DNA from: CAYVBJ01 sp964449075
GTDB taxonomy: Bacteria > Bacteroidota > Rhodothermia > Balneolales > Balneolaceae
Length of the DNA: 32,997 bases
Assembly (NCBI GenBank): GCA_964449075.1
Contig: CAYVBJ010000035.1
Location: 1 to 32,997 of the forward strand
Direction of reading: 5' to 3'
Position 1 is the stretch's first letter; each line of letters starts with the position of its first letter. The notes beneath the pieces are model-generated. The model was given only the letters and a program-made list of their open reading frames with translations, had not been told where the DNA came from and did no database searches. The translations under genes were made by a program, and so were the position numbers. Shown here piece by piece: positions 17,368 through 24,860 of this stretch.

Positions 17368-18285
17368 TTAAAAGTTCCGTTCGTACCACTCGGCAATTCC
17401 TGTGCCGATCTCACTGGGATACTGCTCCTGGATGTAATGTTTGCCCTTTCCCAGGTAGATATCTTCAAGATTTTTCCAGGTATTTATGATGCCTTTGGCT
17501 TCTTTTTTCTTGATGATCATCCCGGGTCTTCCGTGGAACATTAACTTCGGGAGTTCGGAGTTCGGGAGATATTCGTAATACGATTGAATGACCCTGGTAC
17601 TGAACTTGGGATCGCCGTTAATGGGTATCTGGGTTGGCCACACACGAAGCGGTTTTCTGTCTTTTTCATTGATATAAGGCGCCCGATACCAATCCATCTC
17701 TTCCTTTGTCAGCTTACGGCCGGCCATCATCGGCAGAAATCGTTCGACGAAGAAATTGTTTTTTACGATCATTTTGTATCCTTTCTGCGGGTGACGAAAG
17801 CGTTTGAAAATGAATCGTTCGATCAGGTTGGCATCGCTCCAGGTTATCGGCCGGATAATGGCTTCAAAAAATACGATTCCGCTTACCTGATCTCTGAATC
17901 TATTGGCATAGTGAAACCCGATGCCCGACCCCCAATCCTGTATCACCAAAATGATTTTATCCAGCTTCAATTTGGCAATGAATTCGTCCATATACTCGAT
18001 ATGGTCCCGGAAGGTGTAGTCGATATCCGGATTGTCCGACTTTCCCATACCGATCAGGTCAGGCGCGATTACCCGGCCATAATCGGAAAGATACGGAATA
18101 ATATTGCGCCAAAGGTAACTGTAGGTCGGATTGCCATGCAGTAACAGGAAGGTATGTTTCGAGCCGGTCTCACCTTCATCTACATAGTGCATTTTGGATC
18201 CGAAAACCTCCTGGAAACGCGAAGTGAACGGGAACTTCGCGGAGGGCGAATTTTCCGTTTTTGTAAAGTTGCTGAACAGCGACAT
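17368..18285 (-). CDS. Haloalkane dehalogenase (HLD-II/DhaA-like)
   Basis: The 305-residue alpha/beta-hydrolase carries the haloalkane dehalogenase set. LLHGNPTYSYLWRN holds the halide-stabilising N52, and VIQDWGSGIGF has nucleophile D117 followed by W118. E141 in FFEAIIRPI is the acid position used by the HLD-II subfamily, and H283 in GKGKHYIQE is the general base. These enzymes hydrolyse carbon-halogen bonds to an alcohol plus halide; natural substrates are often unknown. No signal peptide is seen, so it should be cytosolic. The frame extends to a TTG at 18291, but the ATG at 18285 is a better start. Module B begins 69 bases upstream. It converges on the LytTR regulator with 35 bases between stops. 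Confidence 0.92.
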   Translation of the reverse strand: MSLFSNFTKTENSPSAKFPFTSRFQEVFGSKMHYVDEGETGSKHTFLLLHGNPTYSYLWRNIIPYLSDYGRVIAPDLIGMGKSDNPDIDYTFRDHIEYMDEFIAKLKLDKIILVIQDWGSGIGFHYANRFRDQVSGIVFFEAIIRPITWSDANLIERFIFKRFRHPQKGYKMIVKNNFFVERFLPMMAGRKLTKEEMDWYRAPYINEKDRKPLRVWPTQIPINGDPKFSTRVIQSYYEYLPNSELPKLMFHGRPGMIIKKKEAKGIINTWKNLEDIYLGKGKHYIQEQYPSEIGTGIAEWYERNF

Positions 18286-18353
18286 GTTCAAATTCCTCGT
18301 TTATAGGTTCGATTTCACTTAAACCAAGGGTAAAGTGAAAATAAGATTGGGAG

Positions 18354-18435
18354 AAAAGTTTGAAAACTGCTGGTCCCTTTTGTTACAGAAAGGAGGAGAT
18401 TCGCCAATTGGGGTATTCTGTTGTTATGAACGGGC
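18354..18435. promoter_or_regulatory. 82-base conserved regulatory module, copy B
   Basis: Gap-free match to 14841-14922 in the same orientation. Its left end is 68 bases from the dehalogenase ATG, almost the distance seen for copy A and its minus-strand gene, which suggests the minus-strand genes are the main targets; the plus-strand SRPBCC start is 197 bases away. The last 15 bases (TTGTTATGAACGGGC) recur with one base missing at 18495-18507 within the same intergenic region. Confidence 0.65.
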
Positions 18436-18476
18436 AGATAAATTTACAGTGGAAGATCGATAAAAAACGTATAGCT

Positions 18477-18506
18477 CCCGTTCATACCCTGCTTTGTTGG
18501 AACGGG
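18477..18506. promoter_or_regulatory. Inverted repeat CCCGTTC / GAACGGG, possible second operator
   Basis: CCCGTTC (18477-18483) and GAACGGG (18500-18506) are perfect complements 16 bases apart. The right arm is also a direct repeat of the GAACGGGC end of module B. The site lies 126 bases upstream of the plus-strand SRPBCC gene, so it may serve the SRPBCC - hydrolase - egtB - egtD transcript. The rest of 18286-18631 holds no recognised gene. Confidence 0.45.
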
Positions 18507-18631
18507 CTCCCGGTTTCCAGATCATCACAGATTATTCCACTTCATCACATAAATTTTTTCAGTTTTTGGTACCTGGATACATTGGCTCAACATAACTATT
18601 AACACAATCTGTTTCCCATAATCTATTTCCA

Positions 18632-19060
18632 ATGAAACGAACATCCTTGAAAGTAACAAAAAAAATCAATGCACCGGCTGATAAAGTCTGGGAATCGGTT
18701 GCCAATCCCACCGAAATTAAAAACTGGTCCTCCTTTATCGTGAATGCCGAGTTGCGTGGCGCCGGTGTAGGGGCTACCCGAACCTGCACCATGGCCGTCG
18801 ATTCATTCGACGAGTTTATCGAAACCATCGATCATGATTACAAAATTTTTCAATACTCGATTCCGGAACCACCCATGCCCATAGAGGGCGTGCTGGGTAC
18901 CATACAGGTGCGGGATCTCGGAGAAGGAAAAACCGAAGTGGAGTGGAGATTAAATTTCAGTGTAGCTGAAGAGATGGAGACCGAAATAAAAGAGGTTATC
19001 ACCGGCGTCTATGAAGACGGGATTGCGGGGCTGGAACGCCAAAATGCCGTTGCCGTTTAG
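18632..19060 (+). CDS. SRPBCC-family protein, first gene of the ergothioneine gene set
   Basis: The 142-residue protein has the SRPBCC pattern: KVTKKINAPADKVWESVANPTEIKNW at the start, GAGVGATRTCTMA in the middle, KTEVEWRLNFSVAEEMETEIKEVI near the end. It is similar in kind to the 14258-14773 protein, which also sits next to a copy of the 82-base module, but shorter and not a close duplicate. The ligand is unknown. It precedes the alpha/beta-hydrolase by 24 bases and, through it, egtB and egtD, all on the same strand, so a four-gene operon is likely. Confidence 0.85.
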   Translation: MKRTSLKVTKKINAPADKVWESVANPTEIKNWSSFIVNAELRGAGVGATRTCTMAVDSFDEFIETIDHDYKIFQYSIPEPPMPIEGVLGTIQVRDLGEGKTEVEWRLNFSVAEEMETEIKEVITGVYEDGIAGLERQNAVAV

Positions 19061-19084
19061 AAACTGTTTTCAACTGATGCAGGC

Positions 19085-20110
19085 ATGAAGGGTTATCCTA
19101 CATTCCTGCTCTTGAATATCCATCATCACATGGTCTCTTATACAGAACTTAAAAAGTCCCATCAGACCGCAATTAGGATTGTGTTTTGGTTTTTGGCACG
19201 CTGGGCGCATACCATAAGCAAGATAAATCCTCTTCATGTGCGGGCTCTGGCAAAACGAATTTCGCAATACCAAAACTGCTCCTGTCCATTTGAAACCACA
19301 AAAAATACAACAAAAGAAACGAGGGCCTCTGTTAGTAATGATATTATCTCTTTCCCGGACAGGGAGCTCCTGATCCGAACTTATCGGCCGGTTACCAATG
19401 AAACACTGCCTATTATTATTTACTATCACGGCGGAGGCTGGATGCTGGGAACACTAAATGATTTCGATGAAATTTGTTCGGAACTGGCTGATCTTTCGGA
19501 GGCTGTTGTGGTGTCTGTAGCTTATCGTCTTGCGCCCGAGTTTCAGTTTCCCGCTGCCGCACTTGATGCCTGCGATGCACTGACCTGGGTTACTGAGCAC
19601 GCTGATCAATTTGGCGGGGATCCATCCCGGATATTTGTTGCGGGAGATAGTGCCGGCGGCGGATTGGCTGTTGTGGCGGCTCTGAAAGCAAGGGAGAGTA
19701 GCGGGCCGAACCTTAAGGGGCAGCTTTTATTTTATCCGGCAACAAATCCGGCTAACTGGCATAATATTGAAATTGATTTTATGGAAATAGACCAGCTATT
19801 CCTGGTAAAATATCTGGTGTGGATCCGGGAGACTTATGCGCCTGATCCGGCCGATTGGCGGGATGAACGTTTATCTCCGCTCCTTGCATCCGATGTTACC
19901 GGTCTGCCTCCGACCCTGCTGATTACCGCCGATTTTGATCCTTTGAAAAGAGAAGGTCTGGAGTATGGAGATCGACTTTCGATTTCCGGAATCCCGGTTG
20001 ATGTACACTCGATACCGGCATACCACGGATTTCTGAATATGAGCAGGCCGGAGCCAAGGAATAGGGCACTGTCGCTGGCAGGTCGTTTTGTAAAACAATC
20101 AACATGTTAA
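19085..20110 (+). CDS. Alpha/beta hydrolase, hormone-sensitive-lipase family esterase
   Basis: The 341-residue protein is an esterase of the HSL type (PF07859). The oxyanion motif HGGGW is at 115-119, nucleophile S189 in GDSAGGG, acid D285 in TADFDPLKREG, and base H314 in AYHGFLN. The first ~60 residues form a cap-like helical region. An alternative ATG at 19130 (residue 16) would give a cleaner start, because the first 15 residues look unlike the family; both are possible. It lies 24 bases after the SRPBCC gene and 19 before egtB. No known step of ergothioneine synthesis needs this esterase, so its link to egtBD is positional only. Confidence 0.87.
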   Translation: MKGYPTFLLLNIHHHMVSYTELKKSHQTAIRIVFWFLARWAHTISKINPLHVRALAKRISQYQNCSCPFETTKNTTKETRASVSNDIISFPDRELLIRTYRPVTNETLPIIIYYHGGGWMLGTLNDFDEICSELADLSEAVVVSVAYRLAPEFQFPAAALDACDALTWVTEHADQFGGDPSRIFVAGDSAGGGLAVVAALKARESSGPNLKGQLLFYPATNPANWHNIEIDFMEIDQLFLVKYLVWIRETYAPDPADWRDERLSPLLASDVTGLPPTLLITADFDPLKREGLEYGDRLSISGIPVDVHSIPAYHGFLNMSRPEPRNRALSLAGRFVKQSTC

Positions 20111-20129
20111 CCTCAATATAATATTCATA

Positions 20130-21467
20130 ATGCTTATGGCTACTTCAACAGCTACTCAAGCGTCCGTCCTGTTAGAGAAGAGCAAGAGATTAGAACGAGA
20201 GCACCTCATTGAACGATTCAAAGATATTAGAAACTTTAGCGAGCAGCTTGCCGAGCCGCTGGAAGTCGAAGACTTTGTGGTTCAGACTATGGAGAACACG
20301 AGTCCCACCAAGTGGCACCTGGCCCACGTAAGTTGGTTTTTCGAAACCTTTCTGCTGGACAAAGTCTATGATGATTATGAATCTCTCCATCCGCAGTATT
20401 CCTATATTTTCAACTCCTATTACCTTCAGACAGGAGAGCCTCATACCCGTTCGAAAAGGGGATTGCTGACCCGTCCCACGGTAAAAGAAGTATTTGAGTA
20501 CCGGGAGTACGTGAATAAAGAGGTGCTGAAGTTTCTTGAAAATGCCACTAAAAAACAGCTCGAAGAATTCGGGCCTGTCATTGAAATCGGTAACAATCAC
20601 GAGCAGCAACACCAGGAGCTGATGATTACCGATTTCAAATACATTTTCGGTCAGAATCCGCTTTTCCCGAAATATAAAGAGCTTGAACTGACGAAAAGCA
20701 AGCCGGTGCCGGAATTAAACTGGGTTTCTTTCGAGGAAGGCATTTACGAGATAGGTAATGAGGGCAATGAATTCACCTACGACAACGAGCATCCGCGGCA
20801 TCGTAAATTGCTGGAATCCTTTGAGCTGGGCGATCGTCTGATTACAAATGGAGAGTACCTGAAGTTTATGGAAGATGGTGGCTACGAGCGTTCGGAGTTC
20901 TGGCTGGACGACGGCTGGGCCACGGTGAATAAACGGGGATGGAACTGCCCGCTGTACTGGCTGAAAAAAGAAGGAGCGTGGCAATATTTTACCCTTTCGG
21001 GATTGCGGGAAGTAGATCCCAGTGAGCCTGTGGCACATGTTAGTTACTACGAGGCTGACGCCTTTGCGCGATGGGCTGATGCCCGGCTCCCAACCGAAGC
21101 CGAATGGGAAGCTGCTGCCGGCGGCCTGCCCTGTAAAGGAAATTTTGTGGAAGAAGGAAACTTCCATCCGCGTCCCCTTCGGAAACATAAAGAAGGCTTA
21201 AAACAGATGTACGGTGACGTCTGGGAGTGGACTAAAAGTGCCTATGATGCCTACCCAGGGTATGAACCTCTCCCCGGAGCCCTGGGCGAATATAACGGTA
21301 AGTTTATGTGCAGCCAGTACATCTTAAGAGGCGGCTCGTGTGCAACGTCCCAGACACATATCCGAAAAACGTATCGTAATTTTTTCTATCCCGATGCCCG
21401 CTGGCAATTCAACGGCATCCGGCTGGCCCGAGGCCCGAACTCTTTAATTATTTTTTATGAGTGCTGA
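20130..21467 (+). CDS. egtB: Ergothioneine biosynthesis protein EgtB (iron-dependent sulfoxide synthase)
   Basis: The 445-residue protein has an N-terminal DinB-like domain (about 20-170) and a C-terminal formylglycine-generating-enzyme-like domain (about 190-440). The three iron ligands of EgtB are visible: H66 in KWHLAHVSWFFE, and H157 and H161 in NNHEQQHQE. The C-terminal part has RLPTEAEWE, DVWEWTKSAYDAYPGY and the closing FYPDARWQFNGIRLAR. EgtB joins trimethylhistidine (hercynine) to a cysteine-type thiol with oxygen. It overlaps egtD by 11 bases, as expected for coupled genes. No egtA or egtC is in the window, which would fit an EgtB that uses cysteine directly, but this cannot be decided here. 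An ATG two codons later is an equally good start. Confidence 0.95.
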   Translation: MLMATSTATQASVLLEKSKRLEREHLIERFKDIRNFSEQLAEPLEVEDFVVQTMENTSPTKWHLAHVSWFFETFLLDKVYDDYESLHPQYSYIFNSYYLQTGEPHTRSKRGLLTRPTVKEVFEYREYVNKEVLKFLENATKKQLEEFGPVIEIGNNHEQQHQELMITDFKYIFGQNPLFPKYKELELTKSKPVPELNWVSFEEGIYEIGNEGNEFTYDNEHPRHRKLLESFELGDRLITNGEYLKFMEDGGYERSEFWLDDGWATVNKRGWNCPLYWLKKEGAWQYFTLSGLREVDPSEPVAHVSYYEADAFARWADARLPTEAEWEAAAGGLPCKGNFVEEGNFHPRPLRKHKEGLKQMYGDVWEWTKSAYDAYPGYEPLPGALGEYNGKFMCSQYILRGGSCATSQTHIRKTYRNFFYPDARWQFNGIRLARGPNSLIIFYEC

Positions 21468-22401
21468 TCTTAGTCTTTCACAGCAGCAGATGCTTGATGA
21501 AGTAGTTGAGGGGTTGCAGCAGCCCCAAAAGATGCTTCCCAGTAAGTACTTTTACGATGAAAGGGGATCGGAGCTGTTCGAGGAGATCACCAGGCTGGAC
21601 GAGTATTACCCCTCCCGAACGGAAAAAAAGATACTGAAAGATAATATCGATGAAATAGCCGGCCGAATCGGACGAAAGTCCGTGATCATTGAACTGGGCA
21701 GCGGAAGTAGCAAAAAAACCCGCATGCTTTTGGATCACATCCCGGATATTTCGGCTTACATTCCGGTGGATATATCGAAAGAATACCTGGAAAAAGTAGT
21801 TGAAAATCTTAGAAAGGAGTATCCCGGCCTGCTCATAAAACCCATCTGTGCCGATTACACCAAGCCCTTTGACCTCCCCGAAATTGAGGTGCCGTTCGAG
21901 TATTATGTGGTTTTTTATCCCGGTTCGACGATTGGTAATTTCCGACCGGAACGTGCGCAGGAGTTTCTAAGCTCTATCGCGCGTTTTATGGTGGTGGGAG
22001 GAGGCCTGCTGATCGGGGTTGACCTAAAAAAAGATATAGAGATCCTCGAGAATGCCTATAACGATTCCAAAGGGGTAACCGCAGTCTTTAACAAGAATAT
22101 GCTGGTGCGGCTGAACCGGGAACTGGCTGCTGATTTTAAAATTGATCAGTTCCAGCATAAGGCCCACTATAATAAAGAGAAAGGTCGGATTGAGATGCAC
22201 CTGGTGAGCCAAAAAGATCAGCAGGTATGCCTGAACGGTGAAGGAGTTGTACTGGAAAAAGGAGAGTCCATCCATACTGAAAACTCTTATAAGTATTCAC
22301 AGAAAGAATTTGAAGAGTTGGTGAGCGATTGGTTTCGTGTGGAGAAAGTATGGACTGATAAAGATCACCTGTTCAGCCTGCAGTATCTGGTTAAGAAATA
22401 G
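21457..22401 (+). CDS. egtD: Histidine N-alpha-methyltransferase EgtD
   Basis: The 314-residue protein matches EgtD (methyltransferase PF10017): PSKYFYDERGSELFEEITRLDEYYPSRTE at about 28-56, the SAM-binding IELGSGSSKKTR at about 78-89, YVVFYPGSTIGNF in the middle, and the closing DKDHLFSLQYLV. It methylates L-histidine three times with S-adenosylmethionine to form hercynine, the substrate of EgtB. The start overlaps the end of egtB by 11 bases, so translation is probably coupled. The order egtB-egtD, with egtD last, is followed by a small hairpin at 22459-22474. Confidence 0.95.
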   Translation: MSADLSLSQQQMLDEVVEGLQQPQKMLPSKYFYDERGSELFEEITRLDEYYPSRTEKKILKDNIDEIAGRIGRKSVIIELGSGSSKKTRMLLDHIPDISAYIPVDISKEYLEKVVENLRKEYPGLLIKPICADYTKPFDLPEIEVPFEYYVVFYPGSTIGNFRPERAQEFLSSIARFMVVGGGLLIGVDLKKDIEILENAYNDSKGVTAVFNKNMLVRLNRELAADFKIDQFQHKAHYNKEKGRIEMHLVSQKDQQVCLNGEGVVLEKGESIHTENSYKYSQKEFEELVSDWFRVEKVWTDKDHLFSLQYLVKK

Positions 22402-22735
22402 GACCACAGATTTTGTTGATTGAACAGATTTCTTTGATTCTTTGGTTTTATATGTAGGGCGAGATTTATCTCGCTTACCTTTCAACGGAAGCTAGATGTT
22501 AAAAGTTTGTTATTTCTAAGCAGAAATGAATGTCATTTGCCAACCGTTGATGAGCTAAATCCCACACAGTATATACCATTTTTAAGAAAGCATTTTGGAT
22601 GGAAACAGAAGAAGGACCTTGCCAATTAAGCAGACAGTATTTGTAGTTATTATCCTATCTATTGTGATATCCTTCCTTTGGCAAATGAGTTTAGGTTATT
22701 GCCCCGTGCCCTGACCACAAGTTTAACTGATTAAG
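22402..22735. other. Intergenic region between egtD and the AraC remnant
   Basis: No gene is recognised. It begins with a stretch around 22403-22447 that looks like the 'CCACAGATT...GATTGAACAGATT' filler repeats common between genes in some Bacteroidota-like genomes, followed by the 22459-22474 hairpin. The AraC-like sequence begins abruptly at about 22727. Confidence 0.35.
22459..22474. terminator. Small perfect hairpin after egtD (REP-like or terminator)
   Basis: GCGAGA (22459-22464) and TCTCGC (22469-22474) pair perfectly around a TTTA loop, 57 bases after the egtD stop. It lacks a strong T-run, so it may be a REP-type palindrome instead of a true intrinsic terminator. Confidence 0.4.
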
Positions 22736-23122
22736 CTGGTGATTCAGCTGAACCGAACATACGCCGGCCAGCACGAGGTTACCTCGGATGATACCCGGCT
22801 GAACCCGGTTGTTTTTAAATTTCGAAAAGCCGTGGACCATCATTTCATGAACCTTAAAACCGTTGATGAATACGCCAACCTGCTCCATATTTCTCCCGGC
22901 CACCTCAATAAGATTTGCAAGCTGCATCTGAACAAAAATGCCTCCTCGTTAATCAAAGAACGCATCTTTCTGGAAGCCAAGCGCTTGATTCTATATTCCG
23001 GCAAGACCATTACCGAGGTTGCCTATGAGCTTAATTATACAGATTCATCCAACTTCTCAAGATTCTTTTCCTCACTGCAAAAAGAGTCGCCCGAAGAGTT
23101 CCGGGAAAGATTAGCTAAATAA
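22736..23122 (+). pseudogene. AraC regulator remnant: 5'-truncated, DNA-binding half intact (copy 3)
   Basis: Homology to the full-length AraC gene begins at about 22727 (LIKLVIQLNRTYAGQH...) right after an in-frame TAA at 22724-22726; the sensing domain is missing. From a GTG at 22739 the frame encodes 127 residues with the whole double helix-turn-helix: YANLLHISPGHLNKICKLHL, then TITEVAYELNYTDSSNFSRF and ESPEEFRERLAK. Since this half is intact, a stand-alone DNA-binding protein could in principle still be made, but no promoter was identified. It has kept the base lost in copy 2 and is about 93% identical to it. Confidence 0.8.
22790..23112 (+). repeat. Direct repeat, right copy (AraC DNA-binding region)
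   Basis: Partner of 11350-11671 in the same orientation. Together they frame the block from the DUF427 gene to egtD and are long and similar enough to serve as substrates for homologous recombination. Confidence 0.85.
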
Positions 23123-23234
23123 TTCATACCATGATTGGGTGGTAAAATTGGTATTTTATTTCGATTCATTGTTTTGTTCGGTGCGGGTATCATCAGGAAA
23201 TCGAAGCAGGCTGAGGCTGACAGATTAATAGAAA

Positions 23235-24251
23235 ATGAGTTTTGTTTTAAAAAGCATATTTAAAAAAGTAGTGGACCAGGCAAAGAAAGAAAACTTGCCA
23301 CCTGAAGCTGTTTCGCATTTAAGGATCACAGATATTCTTCAAAGTGAGTCCAAATATGCTCCTACCGATCCCTTCTTTGAATTATATGAAATTATTGACC
23401 GGCATCTGGAACCCGGCTTTTCAGTCCGGGTGGGACAACAAATGGTACTGGACGATTATGACGTTTTAGGTCTGGCCTGGAAAACCTGCCTGTCACCAAG
23501 AGACATGTTCAAGCGATGTGAGCGTTTCTTCATCCTGATGACCGATACGCAGCTCTACAAAGTTCAGGACCATGGAGAAACCGGTAATATCACGATCTAT
23601 CGGGATGCTCCGCGACGGGGAATTGAGATTTCCAATGAATCTTCCATTGTGGCCACCCTTACCGTGATCCACAAACTGACCGGAGTTGATATCCGGCCGC
23701 TCTGCGTATGCTTTACCCATCGTGCTCCGGATGACATTACACTATATGAAGAGTATTTCTCCTGTGAAGTTAAGTTTGGTCAGAAATACAATCGTCTCAT
23801 TTTCAGATCAGAAGATCTGGATACCCGCTCCCTTAAAGCAGACAATAGTATCAACCGGTTTATGATTGATCGTCTGACAGAAAAAGCTGGTGGCACAGAG
23901 GTGGCTGCAAATAAGTTGCTGAATGACACCCGGGCCCTGATCAAAGACGCTCTGCCCAGCGGTATTCCGTTTGCTGCTGATATCGGAAGACACCTGGGAA
24001 TGAGTACGCGAACCCTCAGCCGGCGTCTTTCCGAAAAAGGAACCACCTACCGGCAGCTCGTGCAGGATACTCAAGAATCTGTCAGCACCGATCTGATTAA
24101 AAACAGCTCCGAATCGATTAGCGAAATTGCCTTTCAAACCGGGTTCTCTGAACAGAGCGCATTCAACAGAGCTTTTAAACGCTGGACCGGTAAATCTCCT
24201 CTGGAATACCGAAAGGAATCCGCATCCTCTGCTTTTGGCTTAAACGGATAA
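23235..24251 (+). CDS. AraC-family regulator with arabinose-binding-type N-domain (OruR-like)
   Basis: The 338-residue protein has an N-terminal Arabinose_bd-type domain (PF12625 pattern, about 20-210), with GLAWKTCLSPRDMFKRCERFF near residues 75-95. A C-terminal AraC helix-turn-helix follows (about 235-330), with IGRHLGMSTRTLSRRLSEKGTTYRQL and ISEIAFQTGFSEQSAFNRAFKRWTGKSPLEYR. It is a different AraC subfamily from the genes at 8643, 11.3 kb and 22.7 kb. It precedes the DUF1772 and NmrA genes on the same strand (75 bases to the first), an arrangement that suggests it regulates them in response to a small molecule. Confidence 0.9.
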   Translation: MSFVLKSIFKKVVDQAKKENLPPEAVSHLRITDILQSESKYAPTDPFFELYEIIDRHLEPGFSVRVGQQMVLDDYDVLGLAWKTCLSPRDMFKRCERFFILMTDTQLYKVQDHGETGNITIYRDAPRRGIEISNESSIVATLTVIHKLTGVDIRPLCVCFTHRAPDDITLYEEYFSCEVKFGQKYNRLIFRSEDLDTRSLKADNSINRFMIDRLTEKAGGTEVAANKLLNDTRALIKDALPSGIPFAADIGRHLGMSTRTLSRRLSEKGTTYRQLVQDTQESVSTDLIKNSSESISEIAFQTGFSEQSAFNRAFKRWTGKSPLEYRKESASSAFGLNG

Positions 24252-24326
24252 ACCTTTGGCAGCTTCTGTCAAGTAATTGTCTCCCGATGATTCCATTTTA
24301 TACCCGAACTCTAAACAGAGGTAACT

Positions 24327-24830
24327 ATGGAAATTATCGCCAAAGAGATAGCTTTATATATCTCCATCATACTTACCGGCTTATCTGCCGGACTTTTCTT
24401 TGCATGGCAGGTCTCAGTAATTCCCGGCACCAAACTTGTTAAGGACGCGACCTATATCGAAACGATGCAGAAAATCAACCGGGCTATCATCAATCCGCCA
24501 TTCATGCTGATCTTCCTGGGCACCCTGATTATGCAGATTCTCAGTGTCTATTTTTACCGGGATACAACCAACACTTTCTGGTTCATCCTGGGAGCCACGT
24601 CGCTTTATGGCGTCGGTACAGTATTGTTAACAGGGTTAGGGAATGTACCACTGAATGACGCTCTGGATTCACTGAAACTGAATGAGTTACCTGCAGATCA
24701 AATAACCGGGGAGAGAAGAGGTTATGAATCCCGCTGGAACAGACTCCATATTATCCGCACAACCTTTTCGGTACTATCCTTTATGATGCTGCTATTGGCA
24801 GCATTTTTAACTGCTTCACCCGAAACATAA
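24327..24830 (+). CDS. DUF1772 (anthrone oxygenase-like) membrane protein
   Basis: The 167-residue protein has four predicted membrane segments (about 8-30, 56-76, 82-102, 142-162). The DUF1772 blocks are visible: GLFFAWQVSVIPG at about 22-34, QKINRAIINPPF at about 49-60, GLGNVPLNDALD at about 103-114, and RRGYESRWNRLHIIRT at about 129-144. Fungal members take part in anthrone oxidation, while bacterial members have no settled role. AGAGG about 7 bases before the ATG is a reasonable ribosome-binding site. It is 30 bases upstream of the NmrA gene and likely cotranscribed with it. Confidence 0.87.
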   Translation: MEIIAKEIALYISIILTGLSAGLFFAWQVSVIPGTKLVKDATYIETMQKINRAIINPPFMLIFLGTLIMQILSVYFYRDTTNTFWFILGATSLYGVGTVLLTGLGNVPLNDALDSLKLNELPADQITGERRGYESRWNRLHIIRTTFSVLSFMMLLLAAFLTASPET

Positions 24831-24860
24831 ATAAGAGCATCAATACAAAAATAAATAATT

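Noticed and set aside
17584..18144. Plus-strand 186-residue ORF
   Set aside because: It lies entirely antisense to the haloalkane dehalogenase, whose catalytic residues are all in place; it is a shadow frame.
18360..18602. 80-residue plus-strand ORF in the dehalogenase/SRPBCC gap
   Set aside because: It overlaps the conserved module B and the adjacent inverted repeat; the conservation with module A is not frame-related, so it is better explained as regulatory DNA.
11350..23112. Block as a transposon or integrative element
   Set aside because: No transposase, integrase, tRNA site or terminal inverted repeats were found; the repeats are gene fragments, so homologous recombination is the more modest reading.
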